Source: Lachnospiraceae bacterium | Lineage (GTDB): Bacteria > Bacillota_A > Clostridia > Lachnospirales > Lachnospiraceae | DNA length: 7,026 nucleotides | Direction: 5' to 3' | Assembly: GCA_017960415.1 (NCBI GenBank) | Contig: JAGCZE010000242.1 | Location: 1 to 7,026 of the forward strand | Part shown: in pieces, positions 1-6,331 of the stretch | Layout of the letters: each line of letters opens with the position of its first letter | Position numbering within the stretch: position 1 is the first letter of the stretch | The notes under the pieces: generated by a model | What the model was told of the DNA's origin: nothing | The model's database searches: none | The model's input: only the letters and a program-made list of their open reading frames with translations | Translations under genes and position numbers: made by a program

Positions 1-1
1 C

Positions 2-724
2 ATCGGCGAGGAGTTCATCCGCATCTTTGAGGAAGAGGCTAAAAAGATCGGAGCGGTGGATTACCTGGTGCAGGGAACCATCTATCCGGATGTGATCGAA
101 AGCGGTCTGGGAAATTCGGCTGTGATCAAGAGCCATCACAATGTCGGAGGTCTTCCTTCGGTAGTTGATTTTAAAGAGATAATAGAACCGTTACGGATGC
201 TGTTTAAGGATGAGGTGAGAAAGGCAGGCCTGGAGCTTGGTATTCCCGATCATCTGGTATACCGTCAGCCGTTCCCGGGTCCTGGACTGGGCGTTCGTAT
301 CGTCGGTGAAGTGACTGAGGAAAAAGTGCGTATCGTGCAGGATGCGGATGCCATATATCGTGAGGAGATCGCAAAGGCAGCAGAAGCATGGCGCCGTGAG
401 AATGCTGCCGGACAGGTTTATAAAAATGCGGGCATATCCACAAAGGATGCGCCCCGTATCGATCCGCCCTGGATGCCGTCACAGTACTTCGCTGCCCTTA
501 CCAACATGCGTTCCGTAGGCGTTATGGGCGACTTCCGTACCTACGATTACGCGGTAGCTCTGCGCGCCGTGATAACCAGCGATTTCATGACAGCCGAGTG
601 CGCCGACATCCCTTTCACCGTATTGCAGACCGCGATGCGCCGCATCGTCAACGAAGTGAAAGGCGTCAACCGCGTATTCTACGACCTGACTTCAAAGCCG
701 CCCGGGACGATAGAATTAGAGTGA
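2..724 (+). CDS. guaA: GMP synthase (glutamine-hydrolysing), C-terminal part, 5'-truncated by window edge
   Basis: The frame is open from base 2, giving 240 residues to the TGA at 722-724. The protein converts XMP, glutamine and ATP to GMP in cytosolic purine synthesis. What is visible is the end of the ATP-pyrophosphatase domain ([16 protein letters not shown], then [11 protein letters not shown]) and the whole C-terminal dimerisation domain ([36 protein letters not shown]). The N-terminal amidotransferase domain and the P-loop lie upstream of the window; the full family length is about 510-525 residues. The family normally ends in PPGTIEWE; here Trp is replaced by Leu in the penultimate position. 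Because an integrase gene lies just downstream, this change may come from a mobile element having rebuilt the last codons at its attachment site. Identity is very secure; the explanation for the altered tail is inference. Confidence 0.97.
   Translation: MGEEFIRIFEEEAKKIGAVDYLVQGTIYPDVIESGLGNSAVIKSHHNVGGLPSVVDFKEIIEPLRMLFKDEVRKAGLELGIPDHLVYRQPFPGPGLGVRIVGEVTEEKVRIVQDADAIYREEIAKAAEAWRRENAAGQVYKNAGISTKDAPRIDPPWMPSQYFAALTNMRSVGVMGDFRTYDYAVALRAVITSDFMTAECADIPFTVLQTAMRRIVNEVKGVNRVFYDLTSKPPGTIELE
700..724 (+). other. Probable left attachment junction (attL) at the guaA 3' end
   Basis: The 3' end of guaA is a known integration target for tyrosine-recombinase genomic islands. Here the sequence passes from guaA into a repressor-xis-int module within 100 bp. 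The last codons (ACG ATA GAA TTA GAG TGA) keep the gene's reading frame but encode Leu where Trp (TGG) is usual, as expected if part of the tail comes from the element. The exact crossover cannot be placed because the right-hand copy is outside the window. Confidence 0.45.
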
Positions 725-731
725 TACCGAC

Positions 732-779
732 AATCCCCGCAAGCCTAGTAAAATCAAGGACTGCGGGGATTTTTATTTT
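732..779 (+). terminator. Rho-independent terminator after guaA
   Basis: A perfect 10-bp stem (AATCCCCGCA at 732-741 pairing with TGCGGGGATT at 762-771) encloses a 20-nt loop and runs into TTTTTATTTT. The T-run lies only on the + side, so it should stop guaA transcription. It does not look like a terminator for the leftward XRE gene. If the crossover is within the last guaA codons, this hairpin is carried by the element and insulates it from the host gene. Confidence 0.88.
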
Positions 780-784
780 GTCTC

Positions 785-802
785 TGGGTACGATTTGGGT
801 AC
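785..802 (+). repeat. Tandem TGGGTAC direct repeats, candidate integrase arm sites
   Basis: TGGGTAC occurs at 785-791 and again at 796-802, an 11-bp period that keeps both copies on the same DNA face. They sit about 60-80 bp inside the presumed guaA junction. The integrase encoded here has an N-terminal arm-binding type domain, and such enzymes bind short direct repeats flanking the crossover core. No further copy was found in the window; copies at the unseen right end would support this role. Confidence 0.4.
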
Positions 803-809
803 AGAAATT

Positions 810-1367
810 TTATTCTTCGTTTTTAGGGTTCAACCCGACAAAGTCGGAGAAGTTATCATACTGCTTCTGTAATCCAAGATAGAACGGATCAAGCTGATTC
901 GGGAACATATCCATCCAGATATTATAATTATTCTCTGCATTTTCCAAAGCCGTTATTTTCTCTTTAACATCTTTGATCGAATCTGCATTTTCAATTTCTT
1001 TTTTATAAGTTGTATAGCGTTCCATCCATGGTCTCATGAGAGATAGCGCGTTAAAACGCAGACATACATATGTCATATCGGGATCGCCGCTTTCATCCGG
1101 CATCTCAAAAAGCTCTCCCCCGTATTGCCGTGCGATCTGGAACAACATATGCATAGCCTTTATTCCGTCAAAGTCGGATTGCCTGAGTACTTCGATGTTG
1201 ACATCAAGCACATCGGCAATGGCCTGAAGATTCTTCTCTTTGGGATTGCGGCGGCCGGATTCATAAGCACGGATAAAGGCTTCGCTGACGCCGAGCTCGG
1301 AACCGAGCTGCTTTTGTGTAAGGCCACGCATCTTACGGATGCGGCGAATATTTTCACCTATGGTCAT
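810..1367 (-). CDS. XRE-family helix-turn-helix repressor of the element
   Basis: 185 residues. Residues 1-60 form a typical XRE/Cro-C1 DNA-binding domain: GENIRRIRKMRGLTQKQLG, then GVSEAFIRAYESGRRNP and the LQAIADVLDV helix. Residues 65-185 have no domain I recognise; they are rich in aromatic and charged residues with a likely helical or coiled stretch (KKEIENADSIKDVKEKITALENAENN). The ATG at 1367 was chosen because AGGAGG lies 8 nt upstream; an in-frame GTG at 1385 would bypass that site. The gene points away from xis-int across a shared control region, the usual arrangement for a repressor holding an integrated element quiet. The C-terminal part could sense an inducer or mediate oligomerisation, but nothing in the sequence shows which. 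DNA-binding function is secure; the target is inferred from position and from the operator-like repeats next to it. Confidence 0.9.
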   Translation of the reverse strand: MTIGENIRRIRKMRGLTQKQLGSELGVSEAFIRAYESGRRNPKEKNLQAIADVLDVNIEVLRQSDFDGIKAMHMLFQIARQYGGELFEMPDESGDPDMTYVCLRFNALSLMRPWMERYTTYKKEIENADSIKDVKEKITALENAENNYNIWMDMFPNQLDPFYLGLQKQYDNFSDFVGLNPKNEE

Positions 1368-1407
1368 GGATAATACCTCCTGCACATATCGCTGTATTTG
1401 GTAACTG

Positions 1408-1413
1408 ACTATA
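1408..1413 (-). promoter_or_regulatory. Candidate -10 box for the XRE repressor gene
   Basis: Reading leftward, TATAGT occurs at 1413-1408 (a second overlapping copy at 1418-1413), placing a start near 1401, about 35 bp before the ATG at 1367. No good -35 hexamer is seen at 16-18 bp in the T-rich stretch, so the promoter may be weak or activated. Confidence 0.4.
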
Positions 1414-1437
1414 CTATATCACATAAAAACAAAAATA

Positions 1438-1531
1438 GAAACAAAAAGATTCTATAAAGTTACAAAAAGTTATTGACAGAAACAAAATGATACGATAATA
1501 TACAGTTACCAAAACGAAACAAAATGTTTCG
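1438..1531. promoter_or_regulatory. Iterated operator sites (GAAAC-AAAAN-G..TC) across the xis-int promoter
   Basis: Three related 15-mers: GAAACAAAAAGATTC (1438-1452), GAAACAAAATGATAC (1479-1493) and GAAACAAAATGTTTC (1516-1530). A looser fourth copy, GTTACAAAAAGTTAT, lies at 1459-1473. The third copy extends to a perfect dyad, CGAAACA-AAA-TGTTTCG (1515-1531). The second lies almost exactly in the spacer of the rightward promoter, and the third lies just downstream of its start point. This is classic repressor geometry and the XRE protein encoded next door is the natural binder. Repeats and dyad are seen directly; the binder is inferred. Confidence 0.7.
1473..1501 (+). promoter_or_regulatory. 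Strong sigma-70/sigma-A promoter for xis-int
   Basis: A perfect -35 TTGACA (1473-1478), a 17-bp spacer and a near-perfect -10 TAATAT (1496-1501) predict a start near 1508, about 50 bp before the xis ATG. Such a strong promoter overlaid with operator repeats suggests it is normally kept off. Confidence 0.85.
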
Positions 1532-1558
1532 ATATAAATAAGACAGGAGGAAAAGCAT

Positions 1559-1771
1559 ATGGAAACAAACGTAAAAATGTACTACAGCGCTACGGAGGTG
1601 GCAACCATGCTGGGGATCAGCAGAGGTAAGGCCTACAACATCCTGCGGGATATGAACAATGATCTGAGCAGGAAAGGCTTTCTGACCATCGCGGGCAAGA
1701 TCCCTGTGGAATACTTCAGGGAAAAATGGTATGGCGCAGCCAAGAGTATCGATGATAAGGAGGCGGTCTGA
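1559..1771 (+). CDS. Small excisionase-like (Xis/MerR-type HTH) DNA-binding protein
   Basis: 70 residues. Residues 8-34 (YYSATEVATMLGISRGKAYNILRDMN) form a winged-helix/MerR-like HTH of the kind found in excisionases and helix_turn_helix_17 proteins. The second half (KGFLTIAGKIPVEYFREKWYG) matches the usual continuation, in which the wing and the 'G(R/K)IP' phrase lead to a last helix. AGGAGG at 1545-1550 supports the ATG at 1559. Its stop is followed after one base by the integrase ATG, so the two are almost certainly co-translated. It should bend or mark DNA near the attachment sites and favour excision; a purely regulatory role is the alternative. No enzyme motif is present. Confidence 0.8.
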   Translation: METNVKMYYSATEVATMLGISRGKAYNILRDMNNDLSRKGFLTIAGKIPVEYFREKWYGAAKSIDDKEAV

Positions 1772-1772
1772 A

Positions 1773-2852
1773 ATGAGCTGTAATGCCAAGAAAGAGCCAA
1801 ACGGCACCTGGAGGATCCAGTACCGGTGGACGGACTGGACCGGTACGAAAAGAAAATCCCAGAAAAGAGGATTCAGTACCAAGAAGGAAGCAGAAGAATG
1901 GTATACCCACTTCCTTGCGCAGCAGTCAACAGAAATGACGATCACCTTTGCCGATTTCTGGGTGATCTACAAGAAAGATATGGAGCAGCGCCTGAGACAG
2001 ACAACCATGATCCAGAAGGAATATGTCGTGAAAGACAAGATCATGCCGTATTTCGGGAATATACCGTTAAATGAGATCACGGCTCCGAAGATCAGGATCT
2101 GGCAGAGCGAGATGATAGCAAAGGGATATAAGCCTACATATCTTAAGACGATACACAACCAGCTCTGCTGCATTATGAATTATGCCGTGAAGTTTTACGG
2201 ACTTAGGATCAATCCCTGCCATGTGGCGGGAAGCATGGGTAAATCCAAGGCAGACGAAAGGGAGTACTGGACGGTCGAAGAGTTCAAGAAGTTTTCGGAT
2301 GCGATCATCGATAAGCAGGATGCCTGGATAGGATTCAATATCCTGTTCTGGACGGGGATCCGCCTTGGAGAGATGCTTGCTTTAACGGTAGGAGATGTTG
2401 ATCTTGAGAATGGAACGATCACGATCAATAAATCACTTGCAAGGGTGAAACGTGAAAATGTGGTTTCCGAGCCTAAAACAGAGAGTTCAAAGAGAGTGGT
2501 GACTATACATAAGGAATTGCAGGACAGGCTCAGGGAATATATCGGAAGTCTTTACAGGGCAAGGCCGACAACCAGATTATTTGAGCATCGTACCAAAAGT
2601 TTTTTTGAACATGAACTGATCCGCGGGGTGGAAGCATCCGGAGTAAAGAAGATCACGGTACATGGATGCAGACACAGTCAGGCAAGCCTTTGTTTACAGA
2701 TTGGGTATAGTCCGCTGGAGATCGCTCGCAGGCTGGGGCACAGCAAGGTTACCACAACGATAGAGACATACTGCCACCCTTCCCTGGATGCCCAGAAGAA
2801 GATCGCAGAAAGTCTCGGAAAGGCTGACAGAGGTGAAGAAGATGCCGTGTAA
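1773..2852 (+). CDS. int: Tyrosine recombinase / site-specific integrase
   Basis: 359 residues from the ATG at 1773, which has AAGGAGG at 1758-1764; an in-frame ATG at 1731 lies inside xis and lacks this support. Residues 5-50 (NGTWRIQYRWTDWTGTKRKSQKRGFSTKKEAEEW) are an AP2-like arm-site binding domain. Residues 55-150 form the SAM-like core-binding domain. The rest is the catalytic domain. The catalytic set is complete: R197 (TGIRLGE), a probable K220 (beta-hairpin), H297 and R300 (VHGCRH), H323 (LGH) and nucleophile Y333 (TIETYCH). The enzyme would catalyse integration into, and with Xis excision from, the guaA 3' end. It is translationally linked to xis upstream and overlaps the next gene by 11 bp. 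Function is very secure; target choice is inferred from guaA's position. Confidence 0.97.
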   Translation: MSCNAKKEPNGTWRIQYRWTDWTGTKRKSQKRGFSTKKEAEEWYTHFLAQQSTEMTITFADFWVIYKKDMEQRLRQTTMIQKEYVVKDKIMPYFGNIPLNEITAPKIRIWQSEMIAKGYKPTYLKTIHNQLCCIMNYAVKFYGLRINPCHVAGSMGKSKADEREYWTVEEFKKFSDAIIDKQDAWIGFNILFWTGIRLGEMLALTVGDVDLENGTITINKSLARVKRENVVSEPKTESSKRVVTIHKELQDRLREYIGSLYRARPTTRLFEHRTKSFFEHELIRGVEASGVKKITVHGCRHSQASLCLQIGYSPLEIARRLGHSKVTTTIETYCHPSLDAQKKIAESLGKADRGEEDAV

Positions 2853-3174
2853 GAGAGAGGCCAGAAAAAGGCATAATACCATTGCATTCTGGTTAAGTGA
2901 TGAAGAAAAGGCAGTGGTTGAAGCAAGGATCATATTATCGGGATTGCAGAAAGGACAGTATTACCGTGCTGCGATCCTGGGAGAGGAGGTAAAAGTCATT
3001 GCCGGGAATTATTTATCAAACAGGGTGGCGATCGCGATCGAAAAGCTTTCGCTGGCTGTTATGGAGCAGGACACGGAAGAGAGCAGACTGCTGATCGCAT
3101 TGCTCCGGGAACTTCTGGAAGTAATGCATAATAAAAATGCCCCTGCAGATGGCAAGGACATTTCGTTACCTTAA
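2842..3174 (+). CDS. MobC-like ribbon-helix-helix mobilisation accessory protein
   Basis: 110 residues. A basic N-terminus (CKREARKRHNTIAFWLSDEEK) starts with a beta-strand followed by helices (AVVEARIILSGLQKGQYYRAAILGEEV). This matches the layout of MobC-type relaxosome proteins, where an RHH fold binds oriT beside the relaxase. The C-terminal half is a leucine-rich helical stretch (AIAIEKLSLAVMEQ…LLIALLRELLEVMH). The ATG at 2842 overlaps the integrase stop by 11 bp and has a GAGGTGAAG-type ribosome site; an upstream in-frame ATG at 2788 would add 18 residues encoded inside int and is less likely. Coupling to int is unusual for a mobilisation gene, so it could instead be an element regulator. 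Family assignment is by pattern, moderately sure. Confidence 0.6.
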   Translation: MPCKREARKRHNTIAFWLSDEEKAVVEARIILSGLQKGQYYRAAILGEEVKVIAGNYLSNRVAIAIEKLSLAVMEQDTEESRLLIALLRELLEVMHNKNAPADGKDISLP

Positions 3175-3250
3175 CAAAAGTAAGAGCCTTTGTATTAGTA
3201 ACTCCCGCAAGATTATTATAACAGAGGCTCTCCGGTATGGGAATACCCAT
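3161..3250. other. Structured gap after the MobC-like gene (three inverted repeats); possible oriT or RNA element
   Basis: Three inverted repeats occur in 90 bp. TTTCGTTA (3161-3168) faces TAACAAAA (3172-3179), 7 of 8 matched across the mobC-like stop codon. AGAGCCTTTGT (3183-3193) faces ACAGAGGCTCT (3221-3231), 11 bp with one wobble and a 27-nt loop. ATGGG-AATA-CCCAT (3237-3250) is followed by TTTTT and resembles a short terminator or attenuator. Inverted repeats beside a MobC-like gene are what an oriT would look like, but no nick sequence is recognised. A leader or attenuator for the primase operon is the alternative. Confidence 0.4.
3190..3219 (+). promoter_or_regulatory. Weak candidate promoter upstream of the primase gene
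   Basis: TTGTAT (3190-3195) and TATTAT (3214-3219) are separated by 18 bp, about 55 bp before the ATG at 3274. Both boxes are imperfect and lie within the inverted repeat at 3183-3231, so this is tentative. Confidence 0.3.
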
Positions 3251-3273
3251 TTTTAGAAAGGAGGGCTATATTT

Positions 3274-3951
3274 ATGCCTATTTTTCAGGAAATAAAGGAC
3301 CATCTGACTGCCAGACAGGTAGCAGAGCATTATGGTCTGAAGGTTGGAAGAAACGGGATGGCATGCTGCCCGTTTCATAATGACAGGACACCCAGCATGA
3401 AGATCGATAAAGGATATTACTGCTTCGGCTGTCAGGCTCACGGAGATGCGATCGGATATGTGGCGCAGCTTTACGGTTTATCTCAGTACGATGCAGCTTA
3501 TAAGATCATTGAAGATTTTTCACTTCCGATAGAGATCCGGTCGAAAGACCCGGTGAAGATGGAACATGATCGGAATAAGTGGAAACAGGAAAAAGAAGAA
3601 AGGGAGAAGCTCAAACGTATCAAGGATCATTTCAGTAAGTGGTGCAGCGATTCAATCGACCGGCTCCTTAAGACGGAGAGAGGAATAGCATATATCAAGG
3701 AAAGCTTTACTTCGAACGATCCGGAAGAAGTATTTTTATCAAAGGAGTTTGCTACAGCAGTTGATTCTGAACCGCTTATAGGTTACTGGCTGGATATTCT
3801 CTGCCTGGGGACGGAAAATGAAAGATTTAAATTATTTATGGTGAACAGAAAGGAGGTGGAACGCTATGTCGGAAAGGTCGGAGAAGCTGTCGAAAGACGA
3901 ATGGCTGCAGATCGGGGATATTTTGAACAGCGAGTACAGCAGTGTGGATGA
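3274..3951 (+). CDS. CHC2 zinc-finger primase-type protein, lacking a TOPRIM domain
   Basis: 225 residues with AAGGAGGG 8 nt before the ATG. Residues 10-60 form a DnaG-like CHC2 zinc finger: ligands C32 and H35 (CCPFHNDRTPS), then C50 and C53 (YYCFGCQAHGD). This finger recognises template DNA in primases. The remaining 165 residues are charged and helical (KWKQEKEEREKLKRIKDHF) and show no TOPRIM catalytic motifs, so the protein alone should not make primers. The gene overlaps the following ATPase gene by 86 bp. Together they form the primase/helicase-type module of many integrated elements and P4-like phages. It probably helps load or direct replication of the excised element. Domain call is secure; role is inferred. 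Confidence 0.9.
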   Translation: MPIFQEIKDHLTARQVAEHYGLKVGRNGMACCPFHNDRTPSMKIDKGYYCFGCQAHGDAIGYVAQLYGLSQYDAAYKIIEDFSLPIEIRSKDPVKMEHDRNKWKQEKEEREKLKRIKDHFSKWCSDSIDRLLKTERGIAYIKESFTSNDPEEVFLSKEFATAVDSEPLIGYWLDILCLGTENERFKLFMVNRKEVERYVGKVGEAVERRMAADRGYFEQRVQQCG

Positions 3952-5233
3952 GATAAATCAGGATCTTGCGCGGAATGAAAAAGGAAAAGTGATTCAGAGT
4001 ATCGAAAACTGTGTAATCGTTTTTCATCGCGATCCAATCTTACGGGGTGGCATCTGCAAGAATGAACTAACCGGTCGTATTGACATAGTGAAAGACCTTG
4101 GCTGGATGCGATACGCCGGCAATTCCATCACAGATCTGGATGAATGCCAGATACAGTTATATCTGGAAAGGAATTACGGCTTAAGGAACTATGTGAATAT
4201 AGATAAAGCTATTTCGATCATTGCAAGTGAAAACAGATATCATCCGATCCGGAAGTACCTGGAATCCCTGAAATGGGATGGAGTAAAAAGAATACGATAT
4301 GCAATGACCAAATATCTGGGAGTCGAAGAAGACGACTATTCGGAATCGGTGATGAAGCTCCTTCTGATGGCGGCGATAAAACGAGTTTATGAACCGGGGT
4401 GTAAGTTTGACATCATGGTGTGTTTGGTTGGAGGGCAGGGAGTTGGTAAGTCAACATTTTTTCGTTTTCTGGCCATAAAGGATGAATGGTTTACGGATGA
4501 TCTTAAGAAGATAGATGATGAGCAGGTTTATAGAAAAATGCAGGGGCATTGGTTTATAGAAATATCAGAAATGCTGGCGCTTGTAAACGCAAGAAGTGTT
4601 GAAGAGATCAAATCATTCATCAGCAGAACAAAGGAGACCTATAAGATACCGTATGAAACGCATCCTGAAGACAGACCGAGACAGTGCATTTTTGTCGGAA
4701 CATCCAATGATATGCAATTCCTGCCTTTTGATACAACAGGTAACCGTCGCTTTGCACCTGTTAAGGTTCATCCGGAACGCGTTGAAAAACATATTCTCGC
4801 GGAAGAAGCAGAATCAAGAGAATATTTTGACCAGATGTGGGCTGAAGCTATGGTGATATATCGTGCGAGTAATCATCATGATCTGAAATTATCCGATGAG
4901 ATGGAGGTATATCTGAAAGATATGCAGGTGGACTTTATGCCGGAGGATACAAATATCGGGATCATACAGGAGTGGCTCGACACCTGCGGTGAAGAATATG
5001 TCTGCAGCAGGATGATCTTTGAAAAGGCTTTAAAGCATGAAGATAAGGAACCTAAACAGTGGGAGATCAAAAAGATAAATGAGATCATGAACAATACCAT
5101 AAAGGGATGGGAACAGGTTTCATCGCACCGATTCACGGGAACGCCTTATGGAATACAGCGTGCCTGGAAAAGGGTTAGTGAAACGGAAGGATCATTAGCT
5201 GCAAAAATGGAAGAAGTACCATTCAAAAAATAA
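3866..5233 (+). CDS. VirE-family (virulence-associated E) / P4-like superfamily-3 ATPase
   Basis: 455 residues with AGGAGGTG before the ATG. The N-terminal 120 residues match the lead-in of this family (GKVIQSIENCVIVFHRDPIL, NELTGRIDIVKDLGW). The ATPase core has Walker A at 189-197 (GGQGVGKST), a Walker B-like strand at 229-236 (WFIEISEM), a sensor-like FVGTSND (276-282) and TGNRRF (291-296), typical of VirE/D5-like helicases. The tail from about 340 includes a likely winged-helix segment (IIQEWLDTCGEEYVCSRMIFEKAL…IMNNTIKGWEQVSSHRF). It probably unwinds DNA at the element's origin, working with the CHC2 protein. The 86-bp overlap with that gene suggests translational coupling. Despite the family name, no link to virulence is implied. 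Confidence 0.9.
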   Translation: MSERSEKLSKDEWLQIGDILNSEYSSVDEINQDLARNEKGKVIQSIENCVIVFHRDPILRGGICKNELTGRIDIVKDLGWMRYAGNSITDLDECQIQLYLERNYGLRNYVNIDKAISIIASENRYHPIRKYLESLKWDGVKRIRYAMTKYLGVEEDDYSESVMKLLLMAAIKRVYEPGCKFDIMVCLVGGQGVGKSTFFRFLAIKDEWFTDDLKKIDDEQVYRKMQGHWFIEISEMLALVNARSVEEIKSFISRTKETYKIPYETHPEDRPRQCIFVGTSNDMQFLPFDTTGNRRFAPVKVHPERVEKHILAEEAESREYFDQMWAEAMVIYRASNHHDLKLSDEMEVYLKDMQVDFMPEDTNIGIIQEWLDTCGEEYVCSRMIFEKALKHEDKEPKQWEIKKINEIMNNTIKGWEQVSSHRFTGTPYGIQRAWKRVSETEGSLAAKMEEVPFKK

Positions 5234-5245
5234 AAAAGTTTTTTA
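5231..5245. repeat. AT palindrome at the VirE-like stop
   Basis: TAAAAAA-G-TTTTTTA is a perfect 7-bp dyad around one G and includes the stop codon. It is too AT-only to be a convincing terminator and could be part of the adjacent centromere or origin-like region. Confidence 0.4.
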
Positions 5246-5353
5246 CAGCCCGTTTACAGTTTACGTTTACAAATACCGGAGAGTTTCAAACGGGTGTTTA
5301 CAGATATCTTCAGTAATATCAGGGCTTGCAGGGATTGTAAACGTGTAAACGGG
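5239..5353. repeat. parC: parC-like centromere/operator: cluster of TTTAC/GTTTAC repeats
   Basis: TTTAC occurs seven times in about 110 bp: on + at 5242, 5253, 5260, 5266 and 5297, and inverted (GTAAA) at 5337 and 5345. Longer forms are GTTTACAG at 5252 and 5296. CCCGTTTACA (5249-5258) is perfectly inverted as TGTAAACGGG (5344-5353), so the cluster is bracketed by facing ends. It lies directly before parM, where type II systems carry the parC repeats that ParR binds for both segregation and autoregulation. The 5395-side gap holds no gene. Iterons of a replication origin are an alternative reading. Confidence 0.7.
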
Positions 5354-5395
5354 GATTTTGGAAAAAGAGTTAAAAAAGAATTGGAGGATTTAAAG

Positions 5396-6331
5396 ATGAA
5401 GAGCATTACAGAATACAGACCGGTGATCATAGGGATTGACCACGGTTATGGAAACATCAAGACTGCGCATGAAGTATTACGCTGCGGGGTAGAGAGATTA
5501 TCCGGAGGAGCAATAGCCAGCGAAAATATCCTGGTATATCGTGGGATATCTTATGTAATAGGTGAGAACCATCTGACCTATCGGGCGGAGAAAACGAATG
5601 ACGAAAAATTCTATCTCCTTACACTGGCAGCGATCGCTGAAGAGCTTAAGCATAAAGGCGGATTCACGGAAGCCAATGTTATCCTTGCTGCCGGTCTGCC
5701 GCTTGCGAGAGTTGCATCCCAGAAGGATGAGTTTCGTAAGTATATGCTGCAGGCTGAAGAACCGGAGTTTGATTACAAGGGAAAGCATTATCATCTTCAT
5801 ATCGATCAGGTGTTGATCTTTCCCCAGGGTTTTGCGGAAACGGTGATTATCGGAAAGCTTCCCGGAGATAACATGATCCTTGATATCGGTAATGGGACTA
5901 TGAATGTTGCTAAGGTGGTCAACGGAAAACCCATAGAAAAAAGCCTTGTTACTCTGGATTACGGCGTATCCTTCTGCGTGAGGGATATACAGAGCGAGCT
6001 TTCGCGCAGGCTGGGGCGTGTTGTGGAGGAAAGGAAGATCGAGGAAAGGCTTATTAACGGATGTAATGACAGGAGCGATGAAATATCTCTTGTCACTGCG
6101 GAGATGGCAGAAAAATATGCTGAAGAGATCATCAATCAGATCCATGTGTACGGATATGATGCGATCGATACCCGCCTTCATGTTTTTGGAGGAGGCGGGA
6201 AGCTGCTTAAGAACCATTCCGAGCTGTCTGAGAAGAGCAGTGTAACTTTCTATGATGATATATGTGCAAACGCTAAAGGCTATGAAAAGTTTGCTGAACT
6301 GAAGCTGGGCATGGGAGGCAATGAAGCATGA
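5396..6331 (+). CDS. parM: ParM/StbA-family actin-like partition ATPase
   Basis: 311 residues from the ATG at 5396, chosen because GGAGG lies 8 nt upstream; an in-frame GTG at 5294 would start inside the repeats and add 34 unconserved residues. Actin-fold nucleotide motifs are visible: phosphate-1 at 12-22 (IGIDHGYGNIK, D15), phosphate-2 at 161-168 (ILDIGNGT, D163) and the adenosine motif at 263-268 (VFGGGG). The NAKGYEKFA ending is also usual for this family. The protein should form ATP-driven filaments that push ParR-bound DNA copies apart. It is preceded by parC-like repeats and overlaps parR by 4 bp (ATGA), so the cassette order is parC-parM-parR. Very secure as a family; activity in a mainly integrated element is inferred. 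Confidence 0.94.
   Translation: MKSITEYRPVIIGIDHGYGNIKTAHEVLRCGVERLSGGAIASENILVYRGISYVIGENHLTYRAEKTNDEKFYLLTLAAIAEELKHKGGFTEANVILAAGLPLARVASQKDEFRKYMLQAEEPEFDYKGKHYHLHIDQVLIFPQGFAETVIIGKLPGDNMILDIGNGTMNVAKVVNGKPIEKSLVTLDYGVSFCVRDIQSELSRRLGRVVEERKIEERLINGCNDRSDEISLVTAEMAEKYAEEIINQIHVYGYDAIDTRLHVFGGGGKLLKNHSELSEKSSVTFYDDICANAKGYEKFAELKLGMGGNEA

Larger units (their letters stand above)
1397..1513. repeat. 11-bp perfect inverted repeat flanking the divergent promoters
   Basis: TTTGGTAACTG at 1397-1407 and its exact reverse complement CAGTTACCAAA at 1503-1513 sit just downstream of the -10 box of each opposing promoter, covering the presumed start points of both the XRE gene and xis-int. The mirror placement suggests one protein binds both start sites, possibly looping the 95 bp between. 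It is distinct from the GAAAC-type repeats in the same region. Confidence 0.6.

Noticed and set aside
598..882. Rightward open frame running from guaA through the terminator
   Set aside because: It crosses a strong terminator and is a frame shadow of guaA.
1731..1772. Upstream ATG of the integrase frame
   Set aside because: It lies within xis; the ATG at 1773 has the good ribosome site and gives a normal integrase N-terminus.
1460..1945. Leftward open frame of 161 codons across xis and the control region
   Set aside because: It overlaps the strong promoter, xis and the int start, is hydrophobic and low in recognisable pattern, and has no convincing ribosome site.
3059..3250. Leftward 63-codon frame over the mobC-like 3' end and the structured gap
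   Set aside because: Partly antisense to the mobC-like gene and partly in the inverted-repeat region; more likely a by-product of a conserved structured site than a gene.
5239..5353. CRISPR array
   Set aside because: Repeat units are only 5-8 bp, irregularly spaced and in both orientations, with no cas genes.
5294..5395. Upstream GTG start for ParM
   Set aside because: It lies inside the repeat region and adds residues not expected in ParM; the ATG at 5396 has a clear ribosome site.
5498..6217. Long leftward open frame of 239 codons opposite parM
   Set aside because: It is fully antisense to a well-recognised ParM with intact motifs, and its protein shows no family features.
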